In this document: positions 25,390 through 37,784 of the stretch, in pieces
How positions within the stretch are numbered: position 1 is the first letter of the stretch
Layout: each line of letters starts with the position of its first letter
Origin: Tetrahymena elliotti 4EA
Taxonomy: Eukaryota > Ciliophora > Oligohymenophorea > Hymenostomatida > Tetrahymenidae
Direction: 5' to 3'
Assembly: GCA_000231825.2 (NCBI GenBank)
Contig: JH720340.1
Location: 496,001 to 560,000, forward strand
DNA: 64,000 bases
Notes under the pieces: generated by a model
Database searches by the model: none
What the model saw: only the letters and a program-made list of their open reading frames with translations
Told to the model about the DNA's origin: nothing
Program-made: the position numbers and the translations under genes

Positions 25390-27666
25390 ATGAATAACTA
25401 AAAAAGTGATTTTCAAATGAAAATGAGGGGACTCCAAATGATTGACCCTACTCCAGCAGTTATTGATAGAAAAGTTTTTCTGCCTCTACACAAAAGCTAA
25501 CCATTTTTGGAAAAGTTATCCTACAAAAAGAGAAGATAGCTATCAAAGGCCATTTTAAAGTAAAAAGAAAGTTACTGGTCTACAGATAACCATATTGAAT
25601 ATGTTCCTTTTTCAAATGAATTGTCATTAAAATAAAATGCTAATAATATGGGAGGCCATATGAAGAATAAAAGCTCTATAGAACTTGATGGCTCTAACAT
25701 TATTAAAAGCCACCACAAAATCCAGTCTGCTAAACCTGGTAAAAAGACCCATACTTCTCATAATGAGTTATAGTCTTAAAAAAGTAAAAATCGTATAATT
25801 ATTAATTTAGATGATCGCTTTAAAAGCAAAGCTGCATTAGAGGTAGTATCTTACCCTCATCTTTCTACAGCAAATACATCAGATTCAGCTAAACTAGAAA
25901 ATGCTAAATAATCTCACACTGAAGAAAAGCATTAGTATGATAACCCACAGTAATAAAATTTATAAGTATAAAACTTCGATAGGTAGCGCGTTAGTATAGA
26001 TGATGGTAAACACAAACACTTTTATATTTAAAGTAGTGGCAGATCTGAAAATATTTTAGATAATAAATTTAGGGCAAACACTATTCATTAAAATAATTAG
26101 CAGGAAAATTCTAAGTAGGATAGTAAAAATAGAGCTATCAGCTCAATAGGTAACTACTAATAAGGAGAACAAATAATGAAATAGAGCTAAAAGAAAATAA
26201 AAAGTCAAAACCAAAACAAAAGTGGATAATAAGATTCATCATCTTACATTGAAAATTCAAGAGTAGTCTTCTTAAACACATTGGAAAATCAATAAGGTTA
26301 ATTTTTTGATAACAAACCAAAATCATCTAAATCAAGTCGTAGAGATATTTTGGAAATAAGTTAAATGTATTTGAAGGACCCTAAAGACATCTAGGATATA
26401 GCAAATCGTATAAACATGTTTGATTAGATTCGTAAGGGTAATGCAAAGCGTGAAAAGACTAAAGAATAAATACGTTAGGAGAACTTAAAAAAAGTAATGA
26501 ATTCCAAACCTATTTATTATGGACGCGATTACTATTTCTAATAAATTTAAAATGCTAAGAAAATTGATAGAGAACTAACTGAAGAGGATCCAAATAATTT
26601 CAATTCAGTGGATTAAAATAAAAATGAACGGTAAGTTTTTGATAAAGCATCTGCAATGAAGAGACCAGTAAATAAAAAAAAGCTTAAACGATTTTATGTA
26701 GCAGTGAGAAGATATAAAATGGTTACACTTTTTTGGAAGGCTATTGACCAAGCAATTAAAAAGAAGCGTCAAATTAAAGGAGAAACATTTTCAGTTAATC
26801 TTAAAGATTCTATCTAAGCTTGCATGAAAGTAACTTTGTAATATGCTTAACAGTCCCTCTTAAAATTATTCAAAGAAGCTGAAAATTTAGCATACTATTC
26901 TCAAGCAGCAGGAAAGCAATCCTATAATGATAAAAAAGCTAAAATTCGTCAACACTGTATTAATATTATGCAAGATTTAGCTACCAAGTCAGTAAATATT
27001 GAGAAGGATTAATAATTTGTTAAACTAATTGCAAAGAACTCAAATAACTATGAATTTCCTCCCTAAAATTTTTGGCCTAAATTTATTATAAATCGTGTTT
27101 AGCTGACTAAGGTTGGTTCTCTTAAAAATGTGACACCAATCTAAAAGGAAATGATAACCCTTTAATTCTTTATCATTTATGGTCTCTTTAATCGTCTTGT
27201 ACGTCCTTGGTCCACATTAAAATTAGAAGAATCAGAAATACTAGCAAAGAATTCTTAAATTGCTTTGAGTCTTATTTTTTATGTAATGCATGACTATTTG
27301 AAATAGAAGAATCCTATGGTCCATAATCAGTCTTAGCAAGTAAATGGAAAATATTATATCTAGGAAAGATAATCTCCATTAAATGCTTATCCAGATCTTC
27401 TATCACAAGAATCTGAAATTAATTTAAATCAAAAACCAATTGACTAAGTTAAATTGAAAATCAAGTTAGAATAACAAGCAAAAGACAATGATAATATAAT
27501 TATAGGTATTTGCTCACGTAGAAAAGTAGCTGATTTAGTAGAAAAAGATGCTGAATTTAAGAATCTAATTATAGAATCATTATAAAAAATATCTGCAAAC
27601 ATACAACAAAAAGCAGATGAGGTATATCCTGAATTAAAAGATAAGCTCCTCGATCTTATTTAATGA
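25390..27666 (+). CDS. Unrecognised family, tandem paralogue A
   Basis: This is a single exon of 758 codons from ATG at 25390 to TGA. The first 400 residues are Ser/Asn/Gln/Lys-rich and look disordered. A basic segment (KRPVNKKKLKRFYVAVRRY) opens a folded C-terminal domain that includes NFWPKFIINRVQLTKVG, QKEMITLQFFIIYGLFNRL and VRPWSTLKLEE. The neighbouring gene has the same order of motifs at the same relative place, so the two are tandem duplicates. No catalytic signature, signal peptide or clear membrane helix is visible; the hydrophobic stretch QFFIIYGLF is short and flanked by charge. I do not recognise the domain and assign no function. Confidence 0.85.
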
Positions 27667-28725
27667 TAAAGATATATTTTTATGAATAATTTATTGTATA
27701 ATCCATTTTATATTTAATTATATAATTTGTATTGACTTATCCTTCTCAAAAATTAAGGTAAGTAAATAGCCGAATTTTATTGATAATTTAAAGGAACATT
27801 TTAATTATTTAATAATTGATTACTACCTTCACTTTTTAAGCATTAGATTCAAATTAGAAATTTAATTTTTCTTGCTTTCTTTACTTTTTTTGAATCTGAT
27901 TTTCTTTCCAAAAATAATATCTGAAAACACTAATTTAGAATAAATAGTACCATGCATTTTTATAAATTAATTAAAAGGTTATCTTCAGTATTGTCCAGTA
28001 AATAAAAAGAAATATCAGGTGATTAATTATATTAGTCATAGACTAAATATCGAATTTATGTTTAATTTGTCTTGGCTCATAGCTATAGATTCTGATTAGT
28101 CATATTTTTGAATAAAACTAGTTATGTGTTTAAAATTTAATTAATTTTAGAAAGAATATTCTGCTTTTATTACTATCTTATATTACAATTGCAAAAGTAA
28201 AAAAACAAACAAATCAGTGAGTATAACATTCAAGAATAGTCAAAATATTTACTTATTTAGTTAGAACTAAGGGAGGAAAAATCGGTTAAATAAGAAATTT
28301 ATGCTAAAGGATTAATATTTATTTCAAATTCTTTGATAAATTGTTTGCAAGCATCGCTTCATTACATAAATTTGGTCAAAAAAAGAACTCATTTGATTTC
28401 TCAACTCATAGATTATGCGTTAGGCATTAAAATAATAGGTTCAGTAAATAATAAATCGAAAAGTGTTCCCTTAATAAAAACTAGAAACATCTGTTTAAAT
28501 AATAAATATTATCAGCCACTCTATAATTTAATCATCTGCTTATATAATATTTTTACATTAATAATTCGTGGATATTTTGATATAAATAATTTGGTATGAC
28601 TGGCTGGCCTACCTTGTAATTTCATCAAATATATAAATATTATTAAAAAAATAATTAAAACAAAAATAATAAAAAAAGGAATTTAGTAAGAATTAGAGGT
28701 GATTACACTACACACATACATACAT
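27667..28725. other. Intergenic between tandem paralogues
   Basis: About 1 kb without a supportable gene. An 88-codon open stretch at 28333-28599 has AT-driven composition and no similarity to either paralogue, so it is not annotated. The last 50 nt before the next gene hold a short CACACATACATACATA repeat. Confidence 0.55.
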
Positions 28726-30996
28726 ATGGAGGATCCTAAATAGCAAATAAGTAAAATTTTAGAGTCAAAAAATCTTAGTACTAACAAAAAAAGAAAAGTA
28801 CGCAAACCTAAAAGAATAACTTACTTCAATGCTGAGCTAGTTAACTAAGTTTATATTAAGGACATACCCTAGCTTAGTACATCTTATTACAAAAATGTTT
28901 CTTTCCAATCAATTAACAAATCTCGTAAAGATGTAGAACAACTCTCTAATATAAACACAGAGGCTTCCAATAGAGACATAATGTTGAATGGAATGCTTAC
29001 CAAATCCCAAAACTTTAGTCTCACCTAATTGGATTCACCTATGAAACTAGCTGTAAAGAAATCAGAAAGATCATCTTCCCAAGCTCCTTCTTTGTCAAGA
29101 CTTTCAAGCAAACATTCAACTGATTTTGCCTAAACTCCCTAGAGCCCTGAATAAAGTTAATAAATGAGAAAAAGTAAATTCAACTTACAATCTGAGTCAT
29201 TTTTACCAAAAATCCAAAGTTAAAATGGGACTCTTAATGAATTCTCTTCATTTTAGGGAGAAAGTTTACCATCTTAATCAATGACATCCCTGAATCAGAA
29301 CTTAAATAATGTACATACTTCTCCAATATCTGCTTAAAATATCATTTTTAATGAAGACAATCTATACCACACATAATAACCTTAATCATAAAAAAACTCT
29401 CCAATAACAAAAATATAGATTCAATCTCCTGCTAAGAAATTAAATCTCTCTTAATCTTAGCCCTCTTTGACTAAGAGCTTCAACACTCTTCCTCATCTAG
29501 GTGATAAAATTAGTTTAACAAAAAGATAGATAACATTATAAAAATTATAAGGAAATTAATCTGAAACTAAAAAGATTGTAAGTTTTGCTTAAGACTAAAT
29601 AATTTCTGTTGAAAGTGATAATAATCCTACAAAAACTAAATAAGATTCTCACAATCCCATCCAAAAAACTAGTAGCATGACAAAAATTAGCAATGTAACC
29701 AAAGACTCAAAAAAATATAATAAATATGCAAGCTACCTTGACTTACCACCATAGAACGACCTCAAGACAGATCTATTTAAACTAATCTAAAACAAATCAA
29801 TTCAGTCTACTCATTCTGCATAACCTGCTAAATAAATAGTAAGAAATGACTCCAATTAAATAAATTCTCCTCTTACTCCATAATAGGCTGCAGTCGTTGT
29901 TCCTCAGCCTGTTCGTTAACCAGTAAAACCTAAGGTTGATCCTTAATAAATTTAAATAAGAAAATAGGTCCAACTAAAATTCAAAAAGGTAAAGCTACGT
30001 TTGAGAATACTCTTAGGATTCTTCAATAAGTTAAGAAAGGCTGCTGCAAAAAGAAGAGAACATTTTTTGAAGGAATTATAAAGTGGAGTTTTATTGAGAG
30101 AAGCCATTAATGATATCATGAAGATTTCAATGAAAGTTTCAAGAGAGTCATTCTTGATGCTGTTTTAAGAATAGCATATATTAGATTTCTATAACTACGT
30201 AAAGGACAGAAAGAATTACATATTAAAAAGATAAAGAATCCGTCAATACACATTTAACATTGTGAGTGACTATGTTGATAGCTCTAGTAAAATTTTAGAA
30301 TTTAATACTTCATTTATTAAATTCTTGTCACTCCATATCAGAAATTTTAGTCATATTGCTGATAATTTCTGGCCTTAATTTATTTTGGACAGACTTGAAT
30401 TCACTAAATATGGATAAATCAAGAATATCACATAATAATAGAAAGAAATGGTATCCATATACTTGTATTTTGTCTTTGGTATATGCAATAGACTAGTTCG
30501 TCCTTGGTAGACTCTTAAAATTTAAGAAGACTTTGTAAAAGAAAAAAATGCCCAATTAATCTTAAGTTTGACATTCTATTTTATGCTTGATTATATCAAA
30601 GAATTAAACCCTAAAGTAATAAATAACTCTTTCAGCTAGATACCTGAACAATATCAACCAAAACCAAGAGAGTCACCACTCAATACCTATAATGATGTAC
30701 TTCAAAAAGATAAGATGTTTTGGGTAATACCTTCAAAAGATTCAGTTGCAGACAATAATACTAGTAGACCTGATTTTGATAAAATTAAACAGGAACTAGA
30801 TTCTCAAAAGATAATAAATGAAAATGTTATGATAGGTTTGCATCCTAGAAGAGATTTAGAAGACATATTAAAGAATGACATTTAACTTAGAACTAATGTC
30901 CAAAATTGTTTAAAGAAGGGAGCAGTTCTCTTATTAGCAAAAGTTTATTCATTCAACCTTAATCTAAATGAGAATTTATTTAAATATGTTGAATGA
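28726..30996 (+). CDS. Unrecognised family, tandem paralogue B
   Basis: This is a single exon of 756 codons, close in length to paralogue A. The N-terminal half is disordered, rich in Ser, Gln and Pro (for example VVVPQPVRQPVKPKVD). The C-terminal half starts with a basic helix (LKFKKVKLRLRILLGFFNK). It then carries NFWPQFILDRLEFTKYG, QQKEMVSIYLYFVFG and CNRLVRPWQTLKIQE, aligning with NFWPKFIINRVQLTKVG and NRLVRPWSTLKLEE of paralogue A. Both copies then share an LSL-F-Y---DY pattern and a late G-x-x-x-R-R motif (IGLHPRRDLEDI here, IGICSRRKVADL in A). Divergence outside these blocks is large, so the duplication is old. Function is unknown. Confidence 0.85.
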
Positions 30997-31765
30997 GTAA
31001 AAATTTATAAATTTTCCAAGTAAAAACTCATAAAAGATAGATCTTAATTACTTAACAAATTAAAAATTTTGTAAATAAAAAATATATTTTATACAATAAC
31101 ATTTATATTACAAATTTGTAATTATTTTTATATTTCTAGAAATATTTTTATTCACTCGAAAAATTCCCCTTTTAATTTAAATAGAAAATCTTTTTTGTTT
31201 AAATTTTCAAGAGAGTTTCAAATATTTAAATAAAAAAATTATTTTTATAATTTGATAGCCTAAGCCCATTAAAAATAAATTAATTTTATAAATATTTTTC
31301 TATAATGATAAAAAAATAGATAAATATCAAATAATTATTTGTTATTTGAAAAACAACTATATTGTTATTTTAAATACCTCTAATTATTATAATTGCTACA
31401 TTAATCAAAGTAAAATATTATTAACAACTTTTTTATATTTAATCTTTTTTTTCTTTGCAGTTAAATAAATAATTAAGAATTTAAGATGGATGATTTAGTG
31501 GGATTTGAAAATATTTAAGCTTAAACTAATATGAAATAAAATAAAATTGTAAACAATATATATATATAAAGGTAGTTACAAAGATAGGTTATAGCTAAAG
31601 CTAATCTAATTTTGTAATAATTAAAATAAATAAAACTTATTTAGGAAAATTTTAGTATAGAGTATATTTAGAGATTAATTAAAATTAAATAATATATTCA
31701 TCCATCTAACTAATATATTTTTTAGGTTTTGAGTATAGTAAGTCACTAATATAGAGGTAGTTTTA
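30997..31765. other. AT-rich convergent intergenic region
   Basis: It lies between the stop of paralogue B and the stop of the minus-strand LRR gene. It includes a short (TA)n run near 31560. Nothing else was recognised. Confidence 0.6.
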
Positions 31766-34700
31766 TCATGCTCTTTATTCATTTTAGCAAATAAATTTAG
31801 CAGGAGAATTTACTCTAGACAAAGAGTTTTTGAATTAATTTGTTTTTGGCATTTCAATTTTAGTGCTAAATAATTTTTAAAAATATTAAATAAAAATGGA
31901 AAGTTAGTTATATTAATTTACTTGAAAGCTACTCTCAATTCTATTGAGTTATGGCATCTTTACATTTTTTTAGCCATTTTTTCATATTTTGGATCAGAAA
32001 TATTACTTTAACTAATTTTAAAAAGTGATTAATTAAAATGATATCCTTTTTTTTTTTAATAAATCTTACAGTAAATTTAATGAGAGTTCTTTTATATTTA
32101 TACATAATTGAATATCAAGGTTAAAAGAATCTAAAGCCTTTGTGGTCAAATTACTAAATCTAATTCAAAAAAATAATTAAATATTAGCTTATAGTAATAA
32201 TTCTTTTACTCGCAGTTTAATGATACAGTTTTCAATTTTTTGAGAGAAGTTATTACTTCCCCGATCTTGACAAGTCCTTTATCACTAATTTGGTTTTTTC
32301 TAATTTTTAAAATAAATATGTTATTTTTAAGCAAAAAAAGCAAAAAAGCTGTTTTATTACTTGAGATTCAAATTAAGATATCTAAGCTTTTTACTAGCGC
32401 TGATATTTTCCATTAATTAAATAGCAGCTTTATCAGGTATATTATTGCACCTGTAAAATAAAATAATTCATGTTAAGAAAAATAAACAAAATTTAATTAA
32501 AAATTTTACGTTAAGTCAAGCTAAATTTTCACCATTTTCTCATTAAATTTGAATTTATGCATTAATTCGCTTAAGTTATCTGCATTTAAATTATTCCAAC
32601 TATTTTATTATTAAGATAGATATTGTTAATAAAGGGTCAGCTTAGGGTAACAAACTGAAATGAAGCTGAATTGTATTTTTTTATTTAAGATTTGTTAGAA
32701 ATAAATAAGAAATGCATTATTTTTGGTCTAATTTGAAAGGAAATTGATTTTTTTTATATTTGATTATGCATTCATAGATTTCTTCAAATAAATATAAATT
32801 TAAATCTTGAAAGTAATTCTAGTTAGTTACCCCAGACGCAGGTCAATTTAATCTAAGCTCTTGAAGTAAGATTGTTACTCTTTATCTAAAGTTTTGCCAG
32901 ATTATTTGCAGTCTTTTTTAATACATCCTCTATTATTTATTTTTCATCGAGCATTTTTATTAGTTTTGGAAAATAGAAATTAATTACTGTAAATCCAAAG
33001 AAAGATTGTGCATGAAAGCATTTTTGCTCAAGTAACATAATGCATTACTTGCGTCATTGAAGGTTATTTTATTACTTCTATTTTAAAATAAATTAGCATA
33101 AAATAAGAGGATTTACTTAACTTGAATTAAATTAAATTTTACCCAATATCTAAATGTAAAATATTAAGCTAGCTCTATCCCAAAGCCTCACTTAAATCTA
33201 AGATAGAAAAGCAATCAAGATTGTTTTTTCTAAATTAAGTTAATAAAAAAATGGTTAGATAACTGAAAGCAGACATTTAAGCTAGGTAAGACCGAGTTTG
33301 TTAATTACCTTAGATTAAGATGAAAATCGATCAGACCCTTGCATGACTTGATACTCTGTATTATATTGCTTATTCCTTTTGAAGTAATCTAATTGGACCT
33401 AAATTAATTATGATAGAAGAAAATTAATTCTAGATGGTTTCTAGAGGAATAATTTTATTAGTTACTCTAAGTGAATTGAAAGTTTTATGAGATCAGGAGA
33501 AAACAATATTTCGTTTGTTTAGGAGGGAGAAGACATAAAGCAGCATTTAAGAATTTTTGTATATGCTTCAATACCGAAAGAGTTTGAATTTAATGAACCA
33601 GAAATTTCATTGTAACTTATAAATTAAATAAAAAAAATAAATTTGGATGTCTAACTAATTATGAAGATGAAAATTTCTAAATAAATATTTTTACCTTAAG
33701 TCGATTTCAAGATCTTTGAGATTACATAAATTGTTGATTGATTTCCATAAATAGCAAAGTCCTTCATCTGTAATATTATTGCTTCTAAATTTAAATAAAA
33801 AATACAGTCATTATTAAATATATAAAAATACTAGACTGATATCTAAAAATGATTCATAGCGCACACACAGTATTAATCTAAATAACTTTTAATTTTATTT
33901 TAGGTGAAAAATTCGATTGGAAAATGAAATTATGAATAGAGTGTGATAAATTTATTTAAAAATCTAATTTAAGAAAAAGACTAATGGATATCAAAAGATA
34001 TTTTGAATAAAAAATTAATTTCAAATATTACTGTAGATAAATGTGGAGTTTCGATATGTTTTTGAAAGCAGCAAGAGATTGACATAAATTTTTGAGGCCA
34101 TGATCACCAATTTGAGTATTACTAAATTATATTTATTATTGTTAAATAGATAGAGAAAACTAATAAAATATTTTTAATAATTTACTTTAAATTGATTGTC
34201 GAACAAACTATTTGCTCACTGTATTCTTATAATTTGTCAGCAAGATGCTATATTTCGGAATCCTTCAAAACCACATTTCTGATTTTAATAAAAAATACAA
34301 ATTAAGGGTATGGAAAAGGATTGAAGTCAAATTTATAAAAATGGTTAATCCAAATTAAAAGATGAAAAAAAATTATAAGTTTACTCTAGATTAATATTGA
34401 GACTCATAGATTTTTCCTTTTCTTTTAAGTCATTTATATCTTGGATAATGCTGAAAGTATTGTCACAAATATTGAATGAAAGATTGTGACTTGAAGAAAT
34501 TCTACTCAAACTTAAACTATTTAGAATAATATCAAAAATATTATAATTGCAAATGATTAATAAATAATTTAACAATGCAATGCGATCAGTTATTATGAAA
34601 AAATATAGATTGCTTCTATCTTATTAATTATCAAACTAATTAATTTTATCAATAAGTAAATGAATGAGCATTATTTTTAAATTTCGAAAGAAGCCTTCCA

Positions 34701-34886
34701 TAATTTCATCAATCGCATTTATTGGAATCTGAAATAAAACAAAACCTGAGCTTTTAGTTCACAGTCAAGTTGGTTTAATCTGCGTATAATGAATTTCTCT
34801 ATGAATTTCCATTGATAAAAAACTCAGAATCTTAATCAGACTTAGAACTTAATATCTCAAAGTAGGGTTGTTTAGTTTGGATCATT
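31766..34886 (-). CDS. Leucine-rich-repeat protein, about one repeat per exon
   Basis: Starting MIQTKQPYFEI at 34886, the gene has about thirteen small exons of roughly 70-150 nt split by AT-rich introns. Each exon encodes one ribonuclease-inhibitor-like leucine-rich repeat. Examples are NQISDKGLVKIG...LKKLKTVSLN (exon near 32230-32320), NNIPDKAAIQLM...KLRYLNLNL (near 32390-32445), NNITDEGLCYLW (near 33700-33780) and TQIGDHGLKNLC (near 34050-34130). Nearly all introns interrupt after the second codon base, so repeat exons are symmetric 2-2. One exon (about 33470-33620) carries a longer insert. The tail RVNSPAKFICQNEQRA ends at TGA 31766. There is no kinase domain, signal peptide or membrane segment. 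It is probably a protein-interaction scaffold. Exon 1-2 boundaries near 34740 are uncertain. Confidence 0.75.
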
Positions 34887-37784
34887 TTTATTTAGTATTT
34901 TTCAATTTTAAAAAAATGTTTTAAGATGAACTAAGGGTAGTATGTATTTTAAAGGTTAATTAGCAAGAATACTCAAGAAAATGAATAATTTTAAGAATAT
35001 TTTAATATAAAATGGCTCTAAAACCAATCCAAATATGTATCTAGTTTGTTAATTCTTTTGCAAATCTTTATTGATTTGTTTATTTAAAAGGTTAAGTTTT
35101 GCTTTTTTTTGTTTTTCTTTTACTTTTTTTTATTATTTGCCTTACAAAGACCCTTTTTCAATTCAAAGCTTATTGAAAAATTTAAGACAAAACAAAACAA
35201 ATTATCAAACAATCAATTTTTCAATCAACCAAACAAACAAAAAAACAATCAAAAGCTTAATTGGATTTTTTCTACATAGAAAAATGAATGATAATTAAAT
35301 TACTCTACATTTTTTAATATTTTGTTTATATAATAATTATTCTTCATTATTTTATAATTTTTGCTTTTTCTTTTTTTGTTCCTATTTTTAGGTTTTATTT
35401 TCTTCTGATCACTCACTCTCACGCAACAAAATTTATTAATATGAAAAATAATCATTCATTATTAACTATTTTTAGTATTATTCTTTTGAGCATTTAAATT
35501 AGCTAAATTGTATATAAAAATTTAATTAAATCCCATAACTTATACCTGAAATGATCTTTCATTTATATTTGGTTCCAACTTTATACAATTTACATCTTCA
35601 GTCATTCTATTTTATTAGGATTTTTTCAAAAATACTCTCACTGCTAACTTATCTTAGATATTTGTTTAAATTAAGTTTTTAAATGTATCTAGCACTCTCT
35701 TTCTCAAAAAGTATGATATGATGGTATATTTTAAAATTATTATATATTATATTATGCAAACTATAAATAGAATCAATTCTTTAGTACTTTATAAGTATTA
35801 ATCTATTGTTCAACTGTTTTAAAATATGACAAGTCTGCCAAAAATAATAAAAAATTATAAATTGATTGATTAGCCTCTTAGTCTTCACTCTGATTTAGTA
35901 ATATTTAAACAAAAAAACCAAAAAACCTTCATCAAATTATAAAATTTAATTAATAAATTATTATTAATTTTTCAGTCAAGCAGGCTCCTCTTTTTAAAAT
36001 AAAATTTAGTTTACTTCCTTTCATGATTTTTCATTTTTTGGTAAAAAGAGAAATGAGTAAAATTGAACAAATGTTTGTATCTAAAAGCAATCATTAACAT
36101 ATTTAAAAGCAATTAACTTATCAAAATAAAAAATTCAAATTTAGTTAATAAAATGCTATCTTTTTTTAATAAAAGTAGTTATTTTTTATCGAATAAACAT
36201 ATTTGTCAAAAGACATTAAGAGATAAAAACACCATTAAAATAAAGTTTCAACCAAACAAAAAATTTACAAGTAATAAAAATTAAAATTTTGTAATAATTT
36301 GAGTCTAAGGCTAATTAAATAAAGGAAATCCAATTAAAATATAAAATTTAGAAAAAGTTGAATACTTCTCAATTTATCTACTTTATCAAAGGTTATTTTT
36401 TACTAGTTTAATTTTTTTTAATTTTGATTGTTTAGTTGTCTAGATAAAATTTTATCACACATATCTTCTTTTGTGGTTTATTTAAGAAAAACTCTAAATA
36501 ACAAAAAAAAGCTATGAGCAATAATTTTCTGCTAAAAATAGAAATGTTTCTTACATTTGATAAAATCTTTAATCATTAATTTCTAATTTTTTACCTTTTA
36601 TATAGGCTATATCACTTTTGATTAAAGATAGATTATTTTAATAAAATTAAAGATTATTTAAAAAATATTTTGTTTTTTCAAGAAATAATTAGCTATCTCA
36701 TTGTATCAATTAAAATTAAAGAAATATCAAAAAAATTTTATAAAATCTGTAAAAATACTGTTAAAAATTTCAATTAAATAATTGATTGAAAGAAAAATAT
36801 TGATTTTATTGAAATATAAATACTGATTTTTATTCAATTCTTAAATATTTCTTTTTCAATGTTTAAATTCTAATTAATCTATCTAAAATAAATATCAATT
36901 AAATCACTCTATTGATTCTCAAAATAAATAAATTAACAATCTTTTATTAAATTTGAATATTTCATTCTTAACAATAATTTATTTTACTCAGCAATTTTAG
37001 ATATTCGTCACGTTAAATTTTATTTGATCTAAAATTTTACTTTTCACAAAATTTAATTAAAAAATAATATATATTACTCAAACTTTATTTGATTTTAAAA
37101 TATTTCATTTTTCATAAAAATAAAATCTCTAATTATATAAGTTAGATTTTATAATTATTATTTATTTCGAAAATATTATTTAGAAATATATTTTTGACTA
37201 GTCATTTTTAATAAGCATGAAAAATGAAAATTTGTTATTGTAAAATTACTTCCTAATTTGATAAATATTATTTATTTTCTCATTTTTGACTAAAATTACT
37301 TTTTCATTTTTAATCTATCTATTTTTGTAACAACTTTAAGTGTGGTTTATGGTTGGTAATTATTCAGTCATATTATTTTCTTATTAGAAAATTAGGATTA
37401 AAAAATATATTTTCAAATTCCAGTTAAATTTTAGAAGAATATGCTTTAATATACACATTTATCATAAAAAAGAATTAAAAATATTAAGAATAAATATTTT
37501 GTTGGTATTTTTATTCATAGTTCTAGATTAATTTTGAAAATATCATTTTAAGATTTATTTAAATGCAAAATATTAACACAAATATTTGTGCAAATAACTA
37601 ATTTTAATGGCTAAATATTAACCAATCTATAAAGTTATTAATGTTTATTGCAAATAATTTAAGAAAAATATTGCTATAACCACAAAACAATTTATCTATT
37701 TTAATAAATTATACATTAATTAATCAATTTAATTATTTATTATATTATTCGAAAAAATAGTTATAGAAGTTTGTAAAGTTTAAA
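34887..37784. other. Long AT-rich divergent intergenic region
   Basis: About 2.9 kb with no supportable gene. It includes a C/A-rich low-complexity patch around 35185-35260 (repeated CAAT/AAAC units) whose apparent 75-codon frame looks like noise. Promoters of the two divergent genes should lie here. Confidence 0.55.

Noticed and set aside
28333..28599. Possible 88-residue gene between the paralogues
   Set aside because: Its composition follows base content, it has no splice partner and there is no similarity to neighbours. It could not be supported.
35071..35298. Possible 75-residue gene in the long intergenic region
   Set aside because: It overlaps a CAAT/AAAC low-complexity patch and has a hydrophobic F/Y run expected from poly-T tracts.
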